A stretch of 22,155 nt of DNA. It comes from SYIM01 sp964581825 (GTDB lineage: Bacteria; Pseudomonadota; Gammaproteobacteria; Burkholderiales; Burkholderiaceae_E). Of this stretch, positions 8,006 to 17,700 are shown piece after piece (the first letter of the stretch is position 1; every line of letters starts with the position of its first letter). Made by a program: the position numbers and the translations under genes. Below the pieces are notes generated by a model. The model did not search any database and was not told the origin of the DNA. It saw only the letters and a list, made by a program, of their open reading frames with translations. The stretch lies in NCBI GenBank assembly GCA_964581825.1, contig CAZORB010000068.1, positions 1-22,155 of the forward strand, written 5' to 3'.

Positions 8006-8072
8006 TGACCGGTCCGCTTCGATGGCGGCCGGTTTCGATGACCCGCATGTTACGACGGATTGCACGCGGGCT

Positions 8073-8107
8073 GCCGGCAGCGGCGGGTGCTTCGAACCGC
8101 TGCCGGC
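8073..8107 (-). terminator. 11-bp perfect hairpin after the giant gene
   Basis: An 11-bp perfect inverted repeat GCCGGCAGCGG (8073-8083) / CCGCTGCCGGC (8097-8107) with a 13-base loop begins about 20 bases after the stop codon of the giant gene. It is well placed to end or stabilise that transcript before the TPP enzyme gene. The minus-strand sequence after the stem has no T-run, so the mechanism is uncertain. Confidence 0.45.
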
Positions 8108-8125
8108 GAATCGATGCACCTGCCC

Positions 8126-8770
8126 TCAGCCCGCGGCAGACGACCGATCGGACGCGCTCGCCCCGGATTGCGCGGCGGCGGCGCCACCAGCACCCACCGC
8201 GGCCCTGGCTGCAACCGCCTCCTCTGAGCCCGTCGACTGACCAGCCGCCGGCTCTCCAACGGCCTGCGCAGACGGCGGCTCGAGTCGATCCTGTCGTGGT
8301 TCGGCGGCAGCCGCCTCCGGATTGAGCCAGCGGGCCAGGCGCGCCCAGAGTCCGGACTGCGTGGACCGGGGCTCGAGCCCCTCCGGCAGCAGTGACCGCG
8401 GACCCTCTGCAGGTACAGGGCTCTGGGTGCCCTGGCCAGTTCCGGTCCCTGTACCGCTTCCTGAGGTGCCGCTCGCACCCGAACCCTGGGCGGGTGAGTC
8501 CGCCGGTGTTCCGGTCGCCCCAGAATCGGCAGGCGGCGGTGCAGCAGGCGTACCCGCAGGCGCAGCAGCTGGCACGGCGGGGGCGGCCGACGCCGGCGTG
8601 GCAGATCCGGTCGTTCCCTGCGCTCCCTGCTGGGCAGGCTGCGCGGCGGCAGGGCTTGCCGCCGCGCCGGCAGCGGCTGCACCCGAGGCGGGCTGCGCTG
8701 ACGCGGGCGCGGCAGGCTGCACCGCGGGCACCGGTGCCTGCGGTGCAGGTGCCGGCGCGCTGTCGCCCTC
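8126..8770 (-). repeat. low-complexity Ala/Pro/Gly/Ser-rich C-terminal tail coding region
   Basis: About 213 codons encode almost only Ala, Pro, Gly, Ser, Thr and Gln, with short runs such as PAPAPQAPVPAVQPAAPA and SGTSGSGTGTGTGQGT. A brief charged, amphipathic island (LWARLARWLNPEAAAAEP) interrupts it. The tail is probably disordered. It does not look like a membrane anchor, an LPXTG-type sorting signal or an OmpA-like domain. Whether the amphipathic island contributes to export or anchoring is not known. Confidence 0.75.
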
Positions 8771-11700
8771 GCGCAGTCGTGCAGGCGCCTCCGAGCGCAT
8801 CGCAGGCGTCCGATTCATCAGCTCACTCAGCGTGCCGGACCCAGAGATCGTCGGCCGGGTGGAAGTTTCAATGGTCTTCAGCGCTGCATCGAGCATCAGC
8901 GAGGTCGTACGGCCGATGGTGGTGATCGATCCGATTTGCACCGCTGAAGAAACCACGCTGCTGATCGTGACCACGCCCTGACCGGACGGCGCAGGCGCAT
9001 TGCCCGAACCGCTCGATGCCGCAGCCGTCACAGCCGAGGTTGCGCTTTCACCCGCAGCGACCGTGCGCCCGGCGATCACGACATCACTTCCCGCTGAGCT
9101 GCTCGCAACCGAGGCCCCGGCGGCAGCCGATCCACCGCTCACGCCCGTGCTGATCTGGCTCAGGCTGCTGGCGCCCGAGGACAGTGAGGGCGGCGCTGAC
9201 GACAAGGCCTGCGTACTCGAGCTGGGCGCTCCCACTGCCCCCAGCGGACCGCGCAACCCGACCACCGCCGTGGTGGTGCTTGTCGAGGACGGCGTCGATG
9301 CGCCGGCGCTCCCCATGCTGACCACCGCCAACACACCAGCGGCTTCGGTTTCGGTCAGTCCGCTCTTGCCCGACACCATCACCAGCTTGCCGCTGGCTGC
9401 GCGGATGTTGCCCGGCTCCACGCGGCCACTGACCGCGAAGGCCGACACAGCGCCCTGCGGCGCGTCTGAGCGAATGCCCAAGCTACCTGCGCGAATGCCG
9501 CGCTCACCCGCTATCACCACATCACCGGATGAAGCGTTGTAGACATTGACCGCACCGGTATCCAGCCGCAGCTGCGCGCTGCCATAACCGCCCACGCCGC
9601 TGACGGCATTGAGCGTGAGCGTGCTGGTGGTTTTGAGGTGTGTCTGGCCGCTGCCGCCCGTGTTGTCGAAAATGCGGCCGCCCGAGTCGACCTGGATCGA
9701 ACCCGTCTTGGCATCGATCTGCGACAGACCCACGTCGCCGCCGGCTTTCAACTGGACAGGTCCGCCGGCGGTGGACAGCCCTGCGGGCGGTTTCATCAGG
9801 ATATCTTTCGCCGCCCCCAGGCTGACCTTGCCGGGGCCGCTCGCGATACTGGCCCCTGCGCCCACCAGTGTCACGGAATCGGCTTCGTTGATGAAGACGT
9901 CACCGCTTTCCGTACTGACGTCCAGCGTCGCGATTCGCGTACGCAGCGGCGATGCCTCGGTACCCACGCCCTGCCCGACACGGATCTTCAGGTTGTCGCC
10001 GCTCACGAGCGCACCGCTATTGGCGCGCAGCGCGCCGCCGATGGCGGTGAGCGTCACGTCGCGACCCGACACGACGGCGTCTTGTGCGAGCGTGATCGAG
10101 CCCCGGGTCGTTTCAAGCGAAGCGGCCTTACCCTCTGCGGCCTTCAGGCTGTTCACCACCACATCGGTTGCGGCCGACACCGCCAGGTCATCACCGGTTG
10201 AAACCAGATCGAGTCGACCAAGTTCGAGCACCGCTCGGGGCTGTCCGATGGGCGCTTCGAAGGACACTACACTGCCCGTGAGCGACAGATCGAAGCGAGG
10301 CGCCTGCGTGGCCCTTGCTATATCGAGTGAGGTGAAGCCGGTAATCGTGACGCGGTTCGCGTCGCCCGCAGCGATACCGGCGGGGAAGCTCACCGTTGAA
10401 CCGCTTGCGAGGCCATCAAACTCGAGCCCGCCCGCTTGTTGACCGGTGGCCGCTTCAAACTCCATGCCGTTGTTGATGATCAGCTCGGCCGCGCCTTCAA
10501 TGATGAGTCGGCCGCCGCCTGTGATCCGTACCTCGTCCAGGAACTGTACGCTGCCGGTCGCCTGAATCACCAGATCGCCATCGATCACGACCTTCTCGTC
10601 GAAGATCACGTCCCGAGCGCCGGATACGGAAAGCTTCTCGAGTGCGTTCACCGCCATGACGCGCGCCGAGAACCCCTGTGCCCGACCTGACAGATCGCCC
10701 AGGCTTGAGCGTGCAATGCGGATTGAGTCGCCCACCCGGTAGCCAGCGCCATCGCCATGCAGTACCACCGAGACAACGGATCCTCCGCTGACCTCGACGG
10801 TAGCTGTGGCGCCCGTGCCCGAGCCGCCAATCAGATCAACGTTCGTGTAGGTGCCATTCACGTAACCCGTGCCGCCGGATACGACTTCAAGTTCACCGAT
10901 GCCGTTACCGACGCGACCCGACACCTGCACCACGCCGCCGTTGCTGCGCAGCGTGAGCATGTCGTCGGTTCCCAGTCCGCCATTGATGCGGCCTGTGATC
11001 GTGAGGTCTTCAGCCGACACCGCACCATCACCCGCCGACACCGAGACCGTGCCATCAAAGCGCACCGAGTCATCGATCAGGATGCTGTCGCGCATCGAGA
11101 CGGTGGTGCCATCTTCAAACACCGTGGTGTTACCCGGGCCGTAGAGCTCAAGCTTCTGGCCGCTCATCTGGCCACCCACCTCGATGCGACCGCCCTCGCC
11201 CTGCGCCATCACGACCAGATCGGTGGTGAGCGCCAGCACCGAGCCTCCGCCGCCCAACGCGACCGGGTTCGATCCGCCGCTTGCGCCAAGCACCAGCACC
11301 GGCATTTTGGCGTTGCCCAGGCTCGTTGGGTCGAGGTTGACGGAGCCGCCGCCGATCGAGCGGGCCGACACCGCGGGCGCTGCGCCCAGTTTGATCGGCG
11401 TAGACGGATCGCTCGGCACAATCTGCAGGCCTGCGCCCCCTGCGCTAGCAGCCAGTGCGCCAAGATCAACATTGCCAGCGGCGACCGTAACCGGTCGGGC
11501 CGCGCGGGCAGCGCCCAGATCGATGGGCTTGCCGGTTTCGTCGAGCAGTTCACCTTTAAGCTCGACGAGGCCGCTCACGTCTAGCGTGATCGCCTTCGCC
11601 TGAATCTTGCCTTGTACGACCAGGCGCTCGGCCTCGACGCGAAGCCGGGTCTGCCCAAGATTGACCTCAGTGCTGCCCTCCATGGGCTTGAGCGTGACCA

Positions 11701-14700
11701 CATCGCCGATTACGACAAGCTCGCGCAAGCCAGCATCCCAGACCACGCGCTCGACCCCACTCAGTACCTCGCCGGCGCCCAGCTGCAATACGTTGCCAGT
11801 GGTGGAGAACTGCAACGACTTCATGCGCATCACAAGCGTGTCGTTCGCAAGATCTTTGGCGGCGTTGTCGCGGATCTGAACGGTTCGGATCGTGTCCGAC
11901 TCGGTGTTGCCAGCATCGAACACATACCGGTCAGGCCCACCCGAGGCAGTTACGGCCAGCGGTGTTGCCGTGAGACGCTGGATCGTCAGTTCATCGTTGA
12001 GCGGCCCCAGCGTGGTGTTGGACAACGAGAATCGATTCAACCGCAGATCGTTACCGCGTATGTCGATGATCTCGAGCGCGCCACCGTTGTAATTCGCCTT
12101 GATGGCGAGCGGCTGCGTCGCAGTAAGTGGCAGGCGTGCGTTGCTGCGCTCGAGTCCGTCGCTCGCGGTCAGTTCCAACGCAACGTCTTTCGTGCCAAAC
12201 CCGAGCGAAACGCTGACCGCACCGGTTTTCTCGAGGAACGCGGAGATCGCCGCGGGTGACCCGCTGAGCGTGGGCGTTGTGCTGTCGCCACCCACCTGCA
12301 GGCGCGCCACGCTTGCCGCTGCGGTATCGAGCGACACGCTGCCCGCTGACGGATCGCTTAGCCGCAGCGACAACGTAAGCAACGGCGAATCGGCATCCAC
12401 CAGGGTGTCGGCCGCGAACGTGAGCTCGCTCTTCACACCTGGATTTACTTCGAGACTTGCCGGTACGCTGATCGTGGGCGCAGCGCGTGGCGTCGGGATC
12501 GGTACCGAGAAGACCCGGTTGCCGGATGCCACCGCTACGATGGCGTCGCCCGCGGGATTAAAGACTGCGGAGCTCCACTCCAGGTCGATCGGAAAGCCCA
12601 GCAGATCCACCGGCGCCAGGCCTGCGGTATCGATCGGCCGCCAGCCGTTCAACGGGAACAGATCGACCTCGGCCACCTGCGCGCTGCTCGCCTTCTGGGC
12701 GTCGCGCAACTTGGTAAACACCACCTTGTAATGCTGATAGCTGGTGCTGTTCTCGAAGTTTGCGATCTGCGTCACGCCACGGGCACTGGTAAGTCCAGTT
12801 GGGACATTGACTGCCACCGGCTTCCAGGCACTGCTCGCCCAGGCGGTGTCGCTGTTCGAACCGAAGATTGAGATTTCGACCGGATCACGCTCGGGCGCAT
12901 CGCCTGCAGAGGTGAGCGCGATCTGGGACACCACTGTGGCGGCATCCAGCGTCAGCACCAGACCTGAACCAGCATCGTCCCGATTCAGGTATTTGGTGAA
13001 GCGGCTGCCGTCCGTGGCAGCTGCGGGCGGCTCAGCGCCTGGGAATCGGTTAGACGACCCGGCCACCGACATCACGCTGGGTGCAGCCGTTGCGCCCTCG
13101 AGCAGCCACAGCCCGCTCTTACCCAAACCGCTGGCGCTCGCAACCAGCGAGCGACCGTCGGATGAGAATGCGAGCGAGTTCCAGTCACGCGCGGCGAGTC
13201 CGGTGGACTGCCAGCTGACGGTGGGCTGGGACAGATCAGCCGAGTAGATCGTGCCGCCGCGATTCGCGACGTAGGCGCGCGTACCGCTGGGATCCACCGC
13301 CACAGCCGACCAGTTGGCGTTGGCGGGCAGGCCTGCCATGGCCTGCGTCCAGGTAGGCGCGGAAGCACTGGCGCCTGTGCGGCCAATCCACACCGATGCG
13401 GGGGTGGTCCCGAACTCGGCGGGGCCTGATACCGCAATCATCGTGCGGCCATCGGCTGTGGCGGCGATATCGGTCCAGTTAGCGTTCGGTAGCCCCGTAA
13501 GTTCGCGCCAGTTGCGAAGCTGCGCATCCGATATCCGCACAACACCGGTTGTATTGCGCCAGCCGCGATCGGTCGGGCTGTTGACGAACTGCTCACGAAT
13601 CGCACGATCCGAGGCGATGACGCGACCATCGGCGAGAATCATCACGTCGGTATAGGCATCGACAGGCGCGCCTGCATCCGTCCAGGTCTGACCACCATCG
13701 GACGAAGCGAGAAGCCCCCCTCCTGTCACCGCAGCCACAATCCGCTGCCCATCAGCAGAAATCGCAACCGCCGAAAACTGACGGTCTTTCGGTGCCGACG
13801 ATTCCGTCCAGGTGGCGCCGCTATCGTTCGACAACCAGATGCCACCGGGCGCGTTGGCAAACAAGGCCGTGGTGGGCGAGGCCACCGCTACCTGCCTACT
13901 GCCCGCAACGGCGGCATCGCGCCAGCCGCGCGTCTGATCGAGCGTGACCGAGGCGGTGATGACCGCCTGCGCGGTATTGATGAACGCGCCGTAGGCCACC
14001 TCAACAGCAAGCGGCCGGCTCGCCTCTTTGCTTGCGTACGTATATGTGACGCGTCCAGGTGTCGTGAAGAAACCGTTCAGGTTCGCCACGGTTCCGGTGA
14101 AGGTGCGCTCGGTGCCGCTGCCGCCTACGGTGACGCCCTCCGCGGTCTGCGCTGCGATCGTGCCGTCCGGCACGCGCAACGTGACAGTGAGCTGACGATC
14201 CGCCGGGCCATCGAAGGTAAACGGCGTTCCCCGGAACAGCAGTTGTGCAGGGCCGCCGCGCGTCGCGGTAAAGCCCGCCGGTATCGATACCGTGGGCGCA
14301 CCCACCACCGGGCCCGTGAAGGCTGCGAGCTCAGCGGGAATCACACCCGAGAAATCGAGGATCGATGCCTCGTCGCCCTTTTCGATCATCCGGTTGGCGC
14401 CCAGCGTGCCGATGAACACATAGCGGTCGATACCCTCGCCACCGGTCAGGCGGTTGCCGCCTTCGAGCGCGAACAGCGTGTCATTGCCCTTTCCGCCAGT
14501 GAGCGTGTTGCTCCCCGGGCCTGCGATCAGCAGGTCACTGCCCGCGCCGCCGGTGAGTGAATCGTTGCCCGCGCCACCGATCAGCGTGACCGGTGCGCTG
14601 CTCGACTCAACAGCCTTCAGCGTGTTGTGGCCCTCTTCATCGAAGGCCATGCCACCTGCCTTACCGAGGATGATGGTGTCATCGCCGCCGCCACCTTTTG

Positions 14701-17700
14701 CGAAGATGGTGACGTCGCTTAGCCGCGACGCATCGAAGTTATCGTTGCCGTCACCCAGATCAACCTCAATGCGATTGACGCCGGTGAACTCTCGGTAAAA
14801 CTTGCCGGCAAATTCGACCTGCACCTTGCCGCCCGAGCCGCTCAGCTTCCAGGTCTCGCCCGCATCGGCGGTGTCGATGTACAGGCGGTCGCCCGCGCGC
14901 GGTCCCGAGAACAGCGTCAGGACGCCGTTACTCACATTGCCAAAGCGCGGCTGAATCGTGGGGGCGTCGTAAGACAGCTCAAGCAGCTTCAGGCGGAAGA
15001 GCCGTGCCTGCGCCGAAATCTGGAAGGGCGAGAAGCCAATCTTGCCGTAAACCGATCCCGTCACGCCAAGCTCTGCATCGATGTTGAACAGGTTGAGCGG
15101 GCCCAGGTCTTCGTAGAGCAGCATGGTCAGCAGCTCGGACGCACGGATCTTGCCATCGCCGGTGAACTCGGCCAGCGTGACCTGGCCGTTGGCATCGCGC
15201 TTGACATTGGCGTAGCGGATGTCGTTCAGATCAGCATCAATGTCCACGGTAATAGAGCCGCCCAGCCCAAGCTCGGCCACACCGCCCAGGCTTACGCCGC
15301 CCTTCAGACCCAGCTCGAGATCGATGCCGAATTCGGGCTTCTCTTTGCCGCCTGTGTTGGGCACGAACGCGCCGTTACGCACCAGTGGCAGCGAATAATC
15401 GTTGATGTAGAACCCATCGAACACATCGAGCAGGTTGTCGGTCTCCATGAACTTCTGGATGCCGAAGGTGTCAAAACCGAACGCCAGATCGACGTACCCG
15501 CGTGCGCTACCGAACGCGCCGATGACGATCTGAATCCAGGAGACAGGCGGAATCGGCACGGGAATCCGCGCGATCTGCACATCAAAGTTCACACCGAAGT
15601 TGAGCAGCGGCAGCTCGTAGGTGAACAACGTGGCGTTGCCGCCGCTGAACATCTTCGCCCAATTGCCAATGTCCAGGATGTAGGGCAGGAAGACCAGGCC
15701 CGAGCGCTCCTTGGCGCTGGCGCTCGCCTTGACGCCACCCGTGGACTGCTCATTCAGATCGGTGACCTCAACCATCAGTCTGTCGAGTACTGATGAGTCG
15801 CTGCCCGGGCCGGTGCCAAGTTTTGCCGCCGCGAAGCGGAAGTCGGGCCGCCCCAGGTTATAGAGGCTTCCAAGCGGCATACCTGAACCGATCGCAGCGA
15901 GGGTACGCACCGCCTCCGGCATCTGAAGCGCGAAGCGCACGGCATCGAGGAACGACCAGTCGATGGGCGGCGCCTTCGGATCCTGGAGCGCAACCACCTT
16001 GCTGATCACGCCGCGCAGCGTCGGGTCTTCCTTCACCACCCTGTCAAGGCCAGGAATCGGCGTGACCAGCGCATCGACGATGTCCTTGAACGGCGCAACA
16101 CCCTTGGCCACCTTGTCGGCAATTGGCAGCAGCCAGTCAAGCACAGCCGACTTCAGATCGAGCCGCAAGTTTTCGATGTTGATGCGAGGAATCTCGAGTT
16201 TGCCCGGATCAGCAAGCGACCAGCCCCAGTCGAATACGAAATCCGCCTCGAGCTTCGGAAGCCCGGTCGCGGCCAGGAAGAGGCCCAGTCGCAGATCGGC
16301 ATCGACAACAAAGCTCGGCTTCAATACCGACAGGCCGTCAGAGAGCACCTTACCCAGCGTGAGTCGGCCTGCGCTGTCACCCACCACATCGAGCGCCAGC
16401 CGGCCTGTGAGGCCGCTGGGTTGATGGCCCGGCTTGTTGGGATTGTTATCAATGTCCTTGAGGCCCGCCTCAAAGAAGAGCAGCTTGCCTCGGCCCTCAA
16501 ACGGCGTGATCTTGTCGGGGTCGCTCGCATCGCCATCGAGGAACAGTCCCAGATCCAGCCGCAGTTCGGGGGTCGCCTCGTCGTCGTTGACGCCCAGATA
16601 GAAGCCTTCCTGTGTGGACAGGCCGAACGAGAAGTCAAAGGCCCAGCTGATGTCGAGCGCAAAGCCGCCATCCACCTTCAATTCGAAGCCGGGCAGATTA
16701 AGGTCGAGCGGAATATCGAGCCCACCGCCCAGAATGCGTCCGCCCAGATCCATATCGAAGCGGATCGCGTCGACCGGGCCCTTCGGGAACGGCATGCCCT
16801 TCACCCAGGTCATCAGGCGCTTGCCGGACACATCGTAGAAGCCAATATCGACATCGGCCTCGCTCACCTTGCCGTCGCGGTTGGTGTCTTGCAGGATGCC
16901 CAGGCCATTGAAGGCATCAAAGAGCGTCTTCTGCAGAATTTCAACCGGCTTACCGGGAACAGGCAGCCCGTCATCGCCCAGCAGCGATTTGCGCAGATCA
17001 AGCAGCAGCCCGCCGCGCAGGTCGCCGATCATGGTGCCGACTTCTGCGAGGCCGTTACCGATAAAGGGCAGATCCACATCGAGCGTGGCCTCAAACAGGC
17101 TCTGCAATTCACCCAGGCCCAGATCAATGCCATCAAGCACCGGCGTGGGGTCGTAGAGCATCTTGAGCAGCGCGTTATCGGTGGAGAGCAGCCGCTCGAA
17201 GTCGGGCAGATCCACTTTCAGCGCGGGCTGCGTTTCCTTGGAGATACCTGCAATCTGTTCGAAGAGGGTCTGCACGCCGCGCGAGCCCAGCGCCGGATCG
17301 GTATAGACGCTCAGATCGCCAATCGGAATCTGCTTGCCCTTCAACACAAGTTTCAGCGGCAGGTCGATGTCAAAGGCGCCGACGGCCGACAACTCGGGCT
17401 TGCCGTCCTTTAGCGCCACACGCAGCGCGGCCGGTGCCAGCGTCTTGATGTCGGCGTCTTCGTCGAGCACGATCGTGCCATCGAAGATGCCCGCCTCGAG
17501 CTGACCCGCGCGCAGCTTGAGCGTGACGCCATTGGCCTGAACGGCGGCGGTCAGATCGAGCTTGGTGCCCTTGCCGGTGGCCGCATCGTGATCGAGCAGC
17601 TGGATGAACGGCGTTCCGGGCGCGGCGCCCGGCAGGGCAATACCGACGCCCGCGGACAGTGCAAGCCCGGCGCTCAAGCGACCTGCAGCTGCGCCCGACA

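Noticed and set aside
13090..13940. Active sialidase
   Set aside because: Asp boxes are present, but no arginine triad or catalytic Tyr/Glu context could be recognised.
14417..14578. CRISPR-like or DNA tandem repeat
   Set aside because: The periodicity of 27 bases is protein-coding (RTX nonapeptides) with diverged codons and no spacers.
16421..17413. 330-codon plus-strand frame opposite the giant gene
   Set aside because: Same reasoning: antisense shadow with no recognisable family and no ribosome-binding site noted.
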